DNA from: Tersicoccus solisilvae
Lineage (GTDB): Bacteria > Actinomycetota > Actinomycetes > Actinomycetales > Micrococcaceae
DNA: 64,000 bases
Assembly (NCBI RefSeq): GCF_014643255.1
Contig: NZ_BMJI01000017.1
Coordinates: 1 to 64,000 of the forward strand
Reading direction: 5' to 3'
The notes beneath the pieces were generated by a model that saw only the letters and a program-made list of their open reading frames with translations, was not told the origin of the DNA and did not search any database. The translations under genes were made by a program, and so were the position numbers. This document shows positions 18,537 to 28,292 of this stretch, piece after piece. Numbering within the stretch: the stretch's first letter is position 1; each line of letters begins with the position of its first letter.

Positions 18537-18596
18537 ATGTTGTTTATGTTATTGATGGGGAAACTGTTGCCAAAGTGATATCTGAGTTCCTATTGT
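18537..18596 (+). promoter_or_regulatory. AT-rich promoter region of NlpC/P60 gene
   Basis: An AT-rich patch in otherwise about 70% GC DNA. TTGCCA (18567-18572) and TATTGT (18591-18596) are spaced 18 bases. Upstream are two direct ATGTT repeats 9 bases apart (18537, 18546), which may bind a response regulator; MtrA-type control of such hydrolases is known in actinobacteria, but the motif match here is only suggestive. Confidence 0.55.
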
Positions 18597-18602
18597 CGTT
18601 GC

Positions 18603-18728
18603 TGGTGTCAGCCACCAGGACGTCCAGGAGCGCGTGAGCGCTCCGGGGGAGGTCGTGGTCCGAGGACCGTCACGACCCCCGGGTTCCTCGTCGGCCGATG
18701 CCCCGTCGTCACCGGCATCGAGGACCCC
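18603..18728 (+). promoter_or_regulatory. structured 5' leader of NlpC/P60 gene
   Basis: About 125 bases lie between the predicted transcription start and the ATG. They include a hairpin GCTGGTG...CACCAG near the 5' end, GGAGCGCGTGAGCGCTCC, and a long stem containing GGTCGTG / CACGACC flanked by G-rich and C-rich runs. This leader is unusually long for the window. It does not show the conserved sequences of the c-di-AMP (ydaO) riboswitch found before related genes elsewhere. Confidence 0.4.
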
Positions 18729-20366
18729 ATGATCACTGCACCCCGTCGCACCGCCACGCTGGCGCGCGCCGTCGCCGGCGCCGCCGCGGGCCTGCTGCTG
18801 CTCACGGCCGGGATCGCCCCGGCGTCCGCCGTCCCGGCGCCTCGACCGTCCGACGATGCGGCCACGGCCACCCCCGCCACCGACGACCTCCCCAGTGCCG
18901 CGGACATCGCCCGGGCGAAGGGGGACGAGGTCGCCACCGCGGTTCAGGTGCGTCGCATCGAGGGACGGCTCGACGTCGCCCGGGCCGACGCGGCGACGGC
19001 TCTGGTGACGGCGTTGCAGGCCGCGGATCGGTACACGACCGCCCTGCAGGTCAGCCAGGAGCGCCAGCGTGCGGCGGATGCCGCCACGGCCGCTGCCGAC
19101 GACGCCGCCGGCTCCCTCCGCTCCGCCCGCACGGACGCCGGGCGTCTCGCCAGCACCATGTACCGCACCGCCGGGATCAGCCCGACCGGCGCCGGCCTGC
19201 TGGCCGGGCGGGGCACCGTCGCCGATCTGGAGAAGGCCGCGACCGCCGCCGTGCTCGCCGAGCGCCGCACGCGGACCATCGAGACCGCGACCCGTGCCGC
19301 TCGCTCGGCCGCCTCCCTGCGGGCGACTGCCGACGACGCTCGCCGCGCGGCCGCGGATGCCTCCGCGGCAGCCGACGCCGCACGAACCGGAGCGCAGTCC
19401 GCCGCGGACTCCCAACAGGCCCAGGCCACCGAGCAGGCTCGCCAGCGCACGGTCCTGATCGTCCAACTGGCGCAGCTGCGCAACACCACCGTCGACCTCG
19501 AGCGGACGCGCGTGGCCGGGCTCGAGCGGGCGCGGCAGCAGGCGGCGCTGGCGGCCGCCCTGGCCGCTTCGCGCGCGCAGGCACCCCCGACGCCGCCGGC
19601 GTCACCGGTGCCCACGCCGGCCCCCACCGCACCCTCACCGACCCCGTCCCCGTCGGCTGTCGTCCCGGCCGTCATCGGGTCGGCACCACCCGCCACGACG
19701 CGGACCACCACGACACCTGCCGACCGGCCGACGGAGCAGCCGACCGCGCGGCCGACGCCGGAGCCCGCGGTGGTGCCGGCGCCCGCGCCGACCAGGGCTC
19801 CCGCACCTGCACCTGCACCTGCACCTGCACCTGCACCCACCAGAACGCCCGCTCCGGAACCGGTGGCGCCCGCTCCGGCACCCGCACCCGCACCTGCACC
19901 TGCACCTGCACCCGAGCCGGTGGCCCCCGCTCCGGCTCCGGCTCCTCAGCCCGATCCGGAGCCCGCGCCGGATCCCGCGCCCGCGCCCGGAGCGTCGGCG
20001 GACACGACCCGCATCATGGTCGAGTACGCGCTCTCGAAGGTGGGGGGCACGTACGTGTGGGGCGGCAACGGGCCGGTCGGGTTCGACTGCTCCGGGCTGG
20101 TCCAGCAGGCGTTCCGCGCCGCCGGCGTCGACGTCCCCCGCGGCGGCACCGACCAGTTCTGGGCCGCACCGACTCGGGTCCCGCTCGCCCAGGCCCGCTA
20201 CGGTGACCTGCTGGTGTTCGGCAGCGGACCGGGTTTCTACCACATCGCCATCTACCTGGGGAACAACAAGGTCGTGCACGCGCTCAACCCGACCGAGGGG
20301 ATCATGGTCAACGACCTGAGCCAGCTGGCGGGCATGGTGCCCTACGGCTACGCCGCCCGGTACTGA
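18729..20366 (+). CDS. secreted NlpC/P60 peptidoglycan hydrolase
   Basis: A 545-residue exported protein. A Sec signal peptide covers about 1-34 (RRT...LLLLTAGIAPASA). Residues 55-290 are Ala/Arg/Asp-rich and likely coiled coil. Residues 290-430 form a Pro/Ala-rich linker with runs of AP encoded by hexanucleotide repeats. Residues 430-545 are the NlpC/P60 domain with catalytic Cys454 (GFDCSGLV), His505 (FYHIAIYLG) and His517 (VVHALNP). By family it cleaves D-Glu-diaminopimelate or lysine bonds of stem peptides, in the manner of RipA/CwlO, for cell separation. The coiled coil may hold it inactive or bind FtsEX. Confidence 0.92.
   Translation: MITAPRRTATLARAVAGAAAGLLLLTAGIAPASAVPAPRPSDDAATATPATDDLPSAADIARAKGDEVATAVQVRRIEGRLDVARADAATALVTALQAADRYTTALQVSQERQRAADAATAAADDAAGSLRSARTDAGRLASTMYRTAGISPTGAGLLAGRGTVADLEKAATAAVLAERRTRTIETATRAARSAASLRATADDARRAAADASAAADAARTGAQSAADSQQAQATEQARQRTVLIVQLAQLRNTTVDLERTRVAGLERARQQAALAAALAASRAQAPPTPPASPVPTPAPTAPSPTPSPSAVVPAVIGSAPPATTRTTTTPADRPTEQPTARPTPEPAVVPAPAPTRAPAPAPAPAPAPAPTRTPAPEPVAPAPAPAPAPAPAPAPEPVAPAPAPAPQPDPEPAPDPAPAPGASADTTRIMVEYALSKVGGTYVWGGNGPVGFDCSGLVQQAFRAAGVDVPRGGTDQFWAAPTRVPLAQARYGDLLVFGSGPGFYHIAIYLGNNKVVHALNPTEGIMVNDLSQLAGMVPYGYAARY
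19803..19912 (+). repeat. in-frame CACCTG hexanucleotide repeats
   Basis: Two blocks of tandem GCACCT units (about 19803-19837 and 19879-19912) encode the Ala-Pro linker of the NlpC/P60 protein. Because the unit is 6 bases, slippage changes linker length without frameshift. Confidence 0.8.
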
Positions 20367-20421
20367 CGCTCCCCACCGGAGACACCGCACCACCCACCCC
20401 GCGATCGGCTCGCCGACGGTC

Positions 20422-20467
20422 TTGCCGTTCGTTGAACAGGTGTTTAGCATGCTGAACATGCGTTCAA
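20422..20467 (+). promoter_or_regulatory. promoter and autoregulatory TetR dyad
   Basis: TTGCCG (20422-20427) and TAGCAT (20445-20450) are spaced 17 bases, and the ATG at 20458 follows after 7 bases, so the mRNA is probably leaderless. A 36-bp imperfect palindrome centred at 20449.5 covers the -10 box and start codon: outer arms TTGAAC (20432) and GTTCAA (20462), core AGCATGCT, intermediate TGTT/AACA. Repressor binding would block initiation. Confidence 0.7.
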
Positions 20468-21258
20468 TGCACGCGGCCGCCGGTGCCGACGACGACCTCA
20501 CCACCCGGGCGAGGATCCGCGACGCCGCCGTCACCCGGTTCGCCCGCGACGGGTTCCACCGCACGACCGTGCGGGCGATCGCCGGCGACGCCGGCGTCAG
20601 TGCCGCCCTGCTCATCCACCACTTCGGCAGCAAGGAAGGGCTCCGGCAGGCGTGCGACGAGCACGTCCTCGGCTGGTTCGTCGGTCAGGCCCGCGCCGAG
20701 GCCACCACCGAGGGCCTGCGCACCGTGCTGGCCCAGTTCCAGGCCGATCCCGACCGGTACCGGCTGCCGATGGACTACATGGCCCGCGCGATCATGGAGG
20801 GGACGGCGACGGGGGCCCAGTTCGTCGACACCATGATCGACGAGACCGAACGGTACGTGGTGGCCGGCATCGCGGACGGCTCCGTCCAGGACGTGGCCGA
20901 TCCCCGGGCGATGGCCGTGTACATCGCCGCCGGCAGCCTCGGCCTGCTGCTCGCGCCCGCCCACCTGGCCCGCAGCCTCGGCGTCGACCCCGACGGACCC
21001 GACCTGCTGCGACGGATCAGCATGCCGGCCCTTCAGCTCTACACGACGGGTTTCTACACCGACGACACCGTGCTGCGACTGGCCCAGGAATCGGCCGCCG
21101 CGACGGCCGACCCCGCCGACGTCACCGACGCCGGGCCGCCCGGACGACCCTCGCGGGTGGACGGCCGCGGCGGCACGCGCGTGTCCCCGGCTGCCGCCCC
21201 GCCCCAGGGGCGCACCCGTCCCGGTGCGCCGGCGACGACCTCAGGAGAGCAACGATGA
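20458..21258 (+). CDS. TetR-family regulator of ABC exporter
   Basis: A 266-residue TetR protein. Helix-turn-helix: RIRDAAVTRFARDGFHRTTVRAIAGDAGVSAALLIHHFGSKEGL (about 19-62). The remainder is helical with a Pro/Arg-rich C-terminal tail that reads into the next gene. The ATG at 20458 fits a leaderless start 7 bases after TAGCAT. An upstream TTG would lie within the promoter. Its stop overlaps the start of the ATPase gene (ATGA), so regulator and exporter are one operon, with a dyad at the promoter for self-control. Confidence 0.88.
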   Translation: MRSMHAAAGADDDLTTRARIRDAAVTRFARDGFHRTTVRAIAGDAGVSAALLIHHFGSKEGLRQACDEHVLGWFVGQARAEATTEGLRTVLAQFQADPDRYRLPMDYMARAIMEGTATGAQFVDTMIDETERYVVAGIADGSVQDVADPRAMAVYIAAGSLGLLLAPAHLARSLGVDPDGPDLLRRISMPALQLYTTGFYTDDTVLRLAQESAAATADPADVTDAGPPGRPSRVDGRGGTRVSPAAAPPQGRTRPGAPATTSGEQR

Positions 21259-22421
21259 ACGGCAAGCATGCCGCCCCCGACCCGACGGGCGCGGCGCAGA
21301 CCATCCGTGCGGACGGAGCCGGACCCGTCTCCGCCATCGCACACCCGACGACCGCCGTCACCCAGGCGGCCACCGGCACCGGACCGGCCTCGGGCGCGGT
21401 CGGTGGCGACGCCATCGAGGCGGTCGGCCTGACCAAGCGGTTCGGCCGCCACGACGCCCTGCGGCAGGTCGACTTCGCCGTGCCGCGCGGAAGCGTGTAC
21501 GGACTGATCGGACCGAACGGCGCCGGCAAGACGACGACGATGCGGATCCTGCTCGACATCATCCGGCCCACCTCCGGGCGGACGAGCCTCGCCGGCACGG
21601 ACAGCCGCACCGGCGGGCCGGCGCTGCGCCGACGCGTCGGGTACCTCCCCGGCGAGCTGATCCTGCAGGGCCGGATCAGCGGGCGCCGCCTGCTCTCGCA
21701 CTACGCCGCGGTCTCCGGGCCGGTCCCGCGCGGTCGGATCGCGGACCTCGCCGACCGCCTGCGGCTGGACCTGGACCGTCCGGTGCGCAAGCTCTCGAAG
21801 GGCAACAAGCAGAAGCTCGGCCTGATCCAGGCGTTCATGCACGACCCGGAGGTGCTGGTCCTCGACGAGCCGACCAGCGGCCTCGACCCGCTGATCCAGC
21901 GGGAGTTCCTCGCCATGGTCCGGCAGGCCCGGGACGAGGGGCGCACCGTCCTGCTCTCCTCCCACGTGATCAGCGAGATCCAGGAAGCGGCCGACGCCGT
22001 CGTCATCCTGCGGGACGGGGTCGTCGTCGAGGTCGCCGGTGTCGAGCACCTGCGCCGCTCGGCGGTGCGCCGGGTGCGGCTGCAGGTGCGGGACGGCGAC
22101 GGGCGGGCGCTGGACGATGCGCTCGCGGATGCCGGCCTGACGTCCGTCGTGCTGCACCCCCGGGACGGCGTGGTCGACGTCGAGGCGGAGGCGGGCGGTC
22201 CGGTGCAGCCGCTGCTGCACGCGCTGGCCGGACTGCCCGTGACGGACCTGGTGCTCGAGGAGCCGGACCTGCAGGACGCGGTGCTGCGGCTCTACGGGCC
22301 TGATCAACACGGGCCCGAACAGCGCGGCTCGGACCACCGGGGCCCGGACCTGCTCGACCCGTCGCCGTCCAGCACGGTGCGGCCGGCGACCGAGCACGAG
22401 ACGACGGAGGCGGGACGATGA
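21255..22421 (+). CDS. ABC exporter ATP-binding protein
   Basis: A 388-residue ATPase. About 50 N-terminal residues are low-complexity. Then come the Walker A GPNGAGKTT, the signature KLSKGNKQKLGL, Walker B VLVLDEPTSGLDP and the H-loop LLSSH. A C-terminal regulatory-like domain of about 100 residues and a His/Pro/Asp-rich tail follow. AGGAG precedes the ATG. The stop overlaps the permease start (ATGA). It powers the ABC-2 permease encoded next. DrrA-like drug/lipid export is the likely class; the substrate is unknown. Confidence 0.9.
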   Translation: MNGKHAAPDPTGAAQTIRADGAGPVSAIAHPTTAVTQAATGTGPASGAVGGDAIEAVGLTKRFGRHDALRQVDFAVPRGSVYGLIGPNGAGKTTTMRILLDIIRPTSGRTSLAGTDSRTGGPALRRRVGYLPGELILQGRISGRRLLSHYAAVSGPVPRGRIADLADRLRLDLDRPVRKLSKGNKQKLGLIQAFMHDPEVLVLDEPTSGLDPLIQREFLAMVRQARDEGRTVLLSSHVISEIQEAADAVVILRDGVVVEVAGVEHLRRSAVRRVRLQVRDGDGRALDDALADAGLTSVVLHPRDGVVDVEAEAGGPVQPLLHALAGLPVTDLVLEEPDLQDAVLRLYGPDQHGPEQRGSDHRGPDLLDPSPSSTVRPATEHETTEAGR

Positions 22422-23260
22422 GCACGGGAGAACTGAGCCGGGCGGACGCCCGCGGGAGCGGCCGTCAGGTGCTGCCGCTGTTCGTGGTGGCCCTGGAGAG
22501 CAGCTGGCGCTCGGTCGCCGGCTGGTGCGTCGGGCTGGTCGCGGCGCTGTGCCTCTACCTCCCGCTGTATCCGTCGATCGGCGGCGGTCAGCAGATGCAG
22601 CAGCTGATCTCGTCGCTGCCGAAGGAGCTGGTCCGCACCCTGAACTACGACCAGATCGGCTCCGGGCCCGGTTACGCGCAGTCCACCTTCTTCGGGCTGA
22701 TGGGCTTCGTGCTGACGACGATCGCCGTGATCGCGTGGGGTGCCGCGGCGGTCGGCGGTGACGAGGAGTCCGGTCAACTGGAACTCACGCTCGCCCACGG
22801 CGTGACCCGCCCGCAGGTGGTGCTCGAGCGCTTCGCCGCCCTGGTGGTGCGGATCGCCGTGCTGGTGCTGGTGGTGTTCGTGACCGTGCTCGTCCTCAAC
22901 GGGCCGTCACAGCTCGGCCTGGACGTCGGCCACCTCGCGGGGACCTGCCTCGAGTTCGGCCTGCTGGCCCTGCTGACCGGCACGACGGCGCTGGTCGCGG
23001 GCGCGGTCACCGGACGACGCGTGTGGGGCATCGGCGCGGGCACCGCCGTCGCGGTCCTGGGGTACGTGTTCAACGCCCTGGGCAACCAGTCGGAGGACCT
23101 GCAGGGTCTGCACGCGTTCTCGCCGTACCACGCGGTGTACGGGCAGAATCCGCTGGCCAACGGCGCCGACGGCGCAGTGGTGCTGGCCCTGGTGGTGGCG
23201 TGCGCCCTGCTCGTCGGGCTGGCCGTGGCCGTGTTCAGCCGCCGGGACGTCGGGCGTTGA
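22418..23260 (+). CDS. ABC-2 type exporter permease
   Basis: A 280-residue membrane protein with about six helices. The first large loop (residues 50-80) is external, followed by an acidic DEESGQLELTLAHGVTR loop that is characteristic of ABC-2 permeases and contacts the ATPase. It forms the channel of the TetR-controlled exporter. The operon ends here before a convergent universal stress protein gene. Confidence 0.87.
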   Translation: MSTGELSRADARGSGRQVLPLFVVALESSWRSVAGWCVGLVAALCLYLPLYPSIGGGQQMQQLISSLPKELVRTLNYDQIGSGPGYAQSTFFGLMGFVLTTIAVIAWGAAAVGGDEESGQLELTLAHGVTRPQVVLERFAALVVRIAVLVLVVFVTVLVLNGPSQLGLDVGHLAGTCLEFGLLALLTGTTALVAGAVTGRRVWGIGAGTAVAVLGYVFNALGNQSEDLQGLHAFSPYHAVYGQNPLANGADGAVVLALVVACALLVGLAVAVFSRRDVGR

Positions 23261-23273
23261 GGCCCGCCGGATC

Positions 23274-23298
23274 GACCGGACGGTGACACCCGCCGGTC
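23274..23298. terminator. imperfect hairpin between convergent genes
   Basis: GACCGGACGGTG and CACCCGCCGGTC form a 12-base stem with two mismatches, overlapping the stop of the minus-strand stress protein gene. Likely a weak shared terminator. Confidence 0.4.
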
Positions 23299-24268
23299 AG
23301 GCCATCGGACCGTAGGACGGGCGGTCCGCCAGGCGGGGGTCGTCCCGGTCCGGAACGACCATCACCGGGCCACGGGCGTGCGCCTGCACCCCACGGCTGG
23401 TCGAGCCCAGCAGCATGCCGGCGAACCCGCCGCGGCCGCGGGTGCCCAGCACCACGAGCGTCGCCGAGGCGGACGCCTCCACGACGACGTCCACGGGGAC
23501 GCCGTCGAGGATCTCGAAGGAGATGTCCAGGTCCGGGAAGTGGTGGGCGAGCCAGCGGGTGCCGGCCTCCATCTGCTCGTGCACGTCCTGTCGCATGCCG
23601 TCCCGGTCCAGCGGGGCCGGCACCCAGGCCATCGAGGCGGTGATCGGCGGCAGCGCGCACAGCAGCCGCAGCGGCAGCCCCGCGCGCTGCGCCTCCTCCG
23701 CGGCGACGATGACGGCCATCCGGGCGTGCTCGGATCCGTCGACGGCGGAGACGATGACGTCCTCCACCCGCTGCGCCCGCTTCCCGGCGGGCGGGACGGT
23801 GACGATCGGGCAGTGGGCGTGGGCCGGCAGGGCACCGCTGGTCGAACCGAGCAGGCGGCCGACGAAGCCGCCGCGCCCGCGGGAGCCGACGACGACGAGC
23901 TGCGCCCGGTCCGACCAGGAGAGCAGCACTCCGGCCGCGTCGCCGGACTCGACCACGGGGTGCACCTCGATCCCGTCGGTGTCCGCTCCCTGGAGGGCGG
24001 AGTCGAGCACGGCCGCGGCGCCGTCGCGGATGATGGTGTCGTCGATGGTGGCGTACCCGCCGTCCATCCCGGAGGCGGCGAAGATCGGCACGCTGTAGGC
24101 GGTCACCGCGACCAGGGGCGCCCGTCTGCTCCGCGCCTCCCCGACGGCCCACGCCAGGGCGGCGAGGCTGTGGTCGGATCCGTCGATGCCGACGACGACC
24201 GGCAGGGGGTCGGAGGGGTCGAGCCCGGGCGTGGGCTCGGGGGTACCGGTTCGGGGCTGGTCGGTCAT
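23297..24268 (-). CDS. tandem universal stress protein
   Basis: A 323-residue protein with two UspA domains. Each ends in the ATP-binding signature: GSRGRGGFVGRLLGSTS and GTRGRGGFAGMLLGSTS. Each starts with a strand carrying an Asp (VVGIDGSDHS, VSAVDGSEHA). The ATG at 24268 follows GAGG; a longer frame upstream is unlikely. Tandem Usp proteins of this type bind ATP and respond to hypoxia or dormancy in actinobacteria. Divergent from the permease at 24450. Confidence 0.9.
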   Translation of the reverse strand: MTDQPRTGTPEPTPGLDPSDPLPVVVGIDGSDHSLAALAWAVGEARSRRAPLVAVTAYSVPIFAASGMDGGYATIDDTIIRDGAAAVLDSALQGADTDGIEVHPVVESGDAAGVLLSWSDRAQLVVVGSRGRGGFVGRLLGSTSGALPAHAHCPIVTVPPAGKRAQRVEDVIVSAVDGSEHARMAVIVAAEEAQRAGLPLRLLCALPPITASMAWVPAPLDRDGMRQDVHEQMEAGTRWLAHHFPDLDISFEILDGVPVDVVVEASASATLVVLGTRGRGGFAGMLLGSTSRGVQAHARGPVMVVPDRDDPRLADRPSYGPMA

Positions 24269-24449
24269 GGCATCCTCGCTCTCCGTGATCCGCTCGACCG
24301 CCCGCTCGACGGTCGTGCTCCTGGTCCGAGGGTACCGTCGCTCCACCGCGCCGTGAGGTGTTCGTCACGCTCGTCCGGCAGGACCGATCTCCGCCGTGAT
24401 CGAACGGTTACGATTCATGAGCACTCGGCACGGGCGGAGGACCACCAGC

Positions 24450-25955
24450 ATGAGCGGACATTCACCGGCACCGGCCGGCAGCGGAACCGGCGCGGGCACC
24501 GGTACGACGGTGCGGCCCCGCGGCCGCTTCGACCGGTTCTTCCACATCACCGAGCGCGGCTCGACCGTCTCCCGCGAGGTCCGCGGCGGGCTGGCCACCT
24601 TCTTCGCGATGAGCTACATCGTCGTGCTGAACCCGCTGATCCTCGCCGGCCCGGACTCGGCCGGCACCATGCTCGGCATTCCCCGGGTCGCGGCGGTCAC
24701 CGCCCTCGTGGCCGGCATCATGACGCTGCTGATGGGGCTGTGGGCCCGGTACCCGTTCGCCATCGCGACGGGCCTGGGCGTCAACGCGCTGGTCTCCATC
24801 ACCGTCGCCACCCACCCTGGCATGACCTGGCCGGACATGATGGGCCTCGTCGTCCTGGCCGGCCTGGCGATGCTCATCCTCGTCGCCACCGGGTTCCGGG
24901 AGGCGGTGTTCCGGGCGGTGCCCGAGGGCCTGAAGACGGCGATCGTCGTCGGTATCGGCCTGTTCATCGCCCTGATCGGGCTGGTCAACGCCGGGTTCGT
25001 GCGGCGTGTCCCGGACGCCGCGGGCACCACCGTCCCGGTCGGGCTCGGCTTCGACGGCAAGCTCGTCGGCTGGCCGACCCTGGTGTTCCTCTTCGGCCTG
25101 GCGCTGACCATCGCCCTGGTGGTGCGCAAGGTGCGCGGCGCGATCCTGATCGGCATCATCGCGGCCACGGTGCTGGCCAACATCCTCGAGGCCGTGTTCC
25201 ACATCGGGCCGACGTTCCTCGGCCCGGACACCCCACCGAACCAGCAGGGCTGGTCCCTGGTGGTCCCGTCAATGCCCGCGTGGTCCGCTCCGGATCTGAG
25301 CCTGATCGGCAACGTCAGCCTCTTCGGCTCGTTCGCGCACCTGGGCGGCGTCTCGGCCCTGCTGCTGGCCTTCGTCATCCTGCTCAGCATCTTCTTCGAC
25401 GCGATGGGCACCATGGTGGGTCTGGGCAACGAGGCAGGCCTGACCGACGAGCGCGGCAACCTGCCGCGGGTGAACCGGGTGCTGATGGTCGACGCGCTCG
25501 GTGCGGTGGCCGGTGGCGGCGCCTCGGTCTCGTCCAACCAGATCTTCGTCGAGTCGGGCGCCGGCATCGGCGAGGGCGCCCGCACCGGGTTCGCCAACGT
25601 CGTCACCGGGGTGCTGTTCCTGCTCGCCATGTTCCTGACGCCGCTGATCTACCTGGTGCCGTTCGAGGCGGTGGCCCCGGCCCTCGTCGTCGTCGGCTTC
25701 ATGATGGCCTCCCAGGTGGGGCGGATCGACTGGACGGACGTCGGGATCGCGCTGCCCGCGTTCCTCACCTTCGCCCTGATGCCGTTCACCTACTCCATCG
25801 CCAACGGCCTGGGCGCCGGTTTCGTCACCTACACGCTGATCCGGCTGGTGCAGGGCCGCGGCCGGGACGTGCACCCGCTGATGTACGTGGTGGCCGGGGC
25901 GTTCGTCCTGTTCTTCGCCGTCGGCGCGATCCAGCAGGTGGCCGGCATCTCCTGA
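24450..25955 (+). CDS. NCS2-family purine permease (AzgA type)
   Basis: A 501-residue transporter with 12-14 helices of the adenine/guanine/hypoxanthine permease subfamily. Marks are ERGSTVSREVRGGLATFFAMSYIVVLNP, the GLGVNALVSI motif and FFDAMGTMVGLGNEAGL. It imports purine bases with protons. The ATG at 24450 has GGAGG 9 bases upstream. An earlier GTG and ATG lie around a TACGAT box and are less likely. Followed by a perfect terminator. Confidence 0.9.
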   Translation: MSGHSPAPAGSGTGAGTGTTVRPRGRFDRFFHITERGSTVSREVRGGLATFFAMSYIVVLNPLILAGPDSAGTMLGIPRVAAVTALVAGIMTLLMGLWARYPFAIATGLGVNALVSITVATHPGMTWPDMMGLVVLAGLAMLILVATGFREAVFRAVPEGLKTAIVVGIGLFIALIGLVNAGFVRRVPDAAGTTVPVGLGFDGKLVGWPTLVFLFGLALTIALVVRKVRGAILIGIIAATVLANILEAVFHIGPTFLGPDTPPNQQGWSLVVPSMPAWSAPDLSLIGNVSLFGSFAHLGGVSALLLAFVILLSIFFDAMGTMVGLGNEAGLTDERGNLPRVNRVLMVDALGAVAGGGASVSSNQIFVESGAGIGEGARTGFANVVTGVLFLLAMFLTPLIYLVPFEAVAPALVVVGFMMASQVGRIDWTDVGIALPAFLTFALMPFTYSIANGLGAGFVTYTLIRLVQGRGRDVHPLMYVVAGAFVLFFAVGAIQQVAGIS

Positions 25956-25976
25956 CGAGGCACGGCCCACGCGCGG

Positions 25977-26010
25977 CAGGTCCCGGTTCCCCGCGGGGAA
26001 CCGGGACCTG
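25977..26010. terminator. perfect 34-bp palindromic terminator
   Basis: Two 17-base arms, starting CAGGTCCCGGTTCCCC and ending GGGGAACCGGGACCTG, form an uninterrupted palindrome between the convergent permease and scoB genes. It would act in both directions. Confidence 0.85.
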
Positions 26011-26030
26011 TCGCGTTCGGCGAGCTGGTT

Positions 26031-26660
26031 TCAGTCGGTGACGGGGGCGCCCGTCCGCTGCCGGATCTGCTCCGCCGTGACGTCCGGGGCCAGCTCGACC
26101 AGCGCCAGCCCGTCGTCGGTGACGTCGAGCACTCCGAGGTCGGTGATGATCCGGTTGACGACCTTCGCGCCGGTCAGCGGCAGGTCGCACTCCGTCAGGA
26201 TCTTCGGGGAGCCGTCCTTGGCGCAGTGGTCCATCAGCACGATCCGGTGCTTGGCGCCGTGCACCAGGTCCATGGCGCCGCCCATGCCCTTGACCATCTT
26301 GCCGGGGATCATCCAGTTCGCCAGGTCACCGGTGGCGGAGACCTGCATGCCGCCGAGGATGGCGACGTCGATCTTGCCGCCGCGGATCATGCCGAAGCTG
26401 ACCGCCGAGTCGAAGAACGAGGCGCCCGGCAGGGTCGTCACGGTCTCCTTGCCGGCGTTGATCAGGTCGGGGTCGACGGCGTCCTCGGTGGGGTAGGGCC
26501 CGACGCCGAGGATGCCGTTCTCGGACTGGAACATGATGAACCGGCCCTCGGGGATGTAGTTCGGCACCAGCGTCGGCAGCCCGATGCCGAGGTTGACGAA
26601 CGCGCCGTCGGGCAGCTCCTCCGCCGCGCGGGCCGCCATCTGCTCGCGAGTCCAGGCCAT
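26031..26660 (-). CDS. scoB: 3-oxoacid CoA-transferase subunit B
   Basis: A 209-residue beta subunit. The active-site glutamate that forms the enzyme-CoA thioester is E47 in QSENGILG, and the GxG loop GMGGAMDLV is present. With subunit A it transfers CoA from succinyl-CoA to acetoacetate. It starts one base after the scoA stop. Last gene of the operon. Confidence 0.93.
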   Translation of the reverse strand: MAWTREQMAARAAEELPDGAFVNLGIGLPTLVPNYIPEGRFIMFQSENGILGVGPYPTEDAVDPDLINAGKETVTTLPGASFFDSAVSFGMIRGGKIDVAILGGMQVSATGDLANWMIPGKMVKGMGGAMDLVHGAKHRIVLMDHCAKDGSPKILTECDLPLTGAKVVNRIITDLGVLDVTDDGLALVELAPDVTAEQIRQRTGAPVTD

Positions 26661-26661
26661 C

Positions 26662-27494
26662 TCAGTTCCCTCCTTCGCGCGCGTCCGTGTCCGCGGCAGT
26701 CACCGTGCGCTTCTCGATCGGCTTGGCGATGTCGGTGCCGACCGGCAGGATCCGGTGCACGTAGACGCCCGGCAGGTGGATCTCGTCGGGGTCCAGCTCA
26801 CCCGGCCCGACGACCTCCTCGGCCTGGACGATGCACACCTTCCCCGCCATCGCCGCCAGCGGGTTGAAGTTCCGGGCCGCCTTGTTGAACACGAGGTTGC
26901 CGTAGACGTCCGCCTTCAGCGCGTGCACGAGGGCGAAGTCCGCGACGATCGCCTCCTCGAGCACGAACTCCGTGGTGTTGCCGCCGTGGTCGAACTCGCG
27001 CACCTCCTTCGTCGGCGAGGCGACGGCGATGCCGCCGTCGGCGTCGTACTTGCGGGGCAGCCCGCCCTCGGCGATCTGCGTGCCGACGCCGGCCTGGGTG
27101 AAGAACGCCGCGATGCCGGAGCCGCCGGCGCGCAGTTTCTCCGCCAGCGTGCCCTGCGGCATCAGCTCGACCTCGAGCTCGCCGGAGAGGAACTGACGGG
27201 CGAACTCCTTGTTCTCGCCCACGTAGGAGGAGAACATCTTGCGGATCCGGCCGGCCATCAGCAGCACGCCGAGTCCCGCTTCGTCGACGCCGCAGTTGTT
27301 GGACGCGATGGCCAGGTCGGTGGCTCCGGAGGCGAGCACTCCGTCGATGAGCACCTGCGGCACGCCGCAGAGGCCGAAGCCGCCGACGGCGAGGAGGGCG
27401 CCGTCGCCGATGCCCGCGACGGCCTCCTCCACCGTGCCGACCACCTTGCTGCCGGGTCGCTGGGTGAGCGACTCCTCACTCGTGCTGGTCTGGC

Positions 27495-27498
<4 letters not shown>
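26662..27498 (-). CDS. scoA: 3-oxoacid CoA-transferase subunit A
   Basis: A 278-residue alpha subunit with the CoA-binding GGFGLCGVP segment and [15 protein letters not shown]. Length is slightly above the usual 235-250 because of an N-terminal extension. The GTG at 27498 is preferred: GGAG lies 7 bases before it and it overlaps the previous stop (GTGA). An ATG four codons upstream has no ribosome site. Works with scoB to activate acetoacetate made by the upstream dehydrogenase. Confidence 0.92.

Positions 27499-28288
<790 letters not shown>

Positions 28289-28292
<4 letters not shown>

Noticed and set aside
18603-18728. A c-di-AMP (ydaO-type) riboswitch before the NlpC/P60 gene
   Set aside because: Expected from related actinobacterial genes, but the conserved GGGGAACC-like and GGGTGAA-like core segments are not visible; kept only as a structured leader.
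19803-19912. CRISPR-like or satellite repeat array
   Set aside because: The units are 6 bases, have no spacers and lie inside a coding linker.
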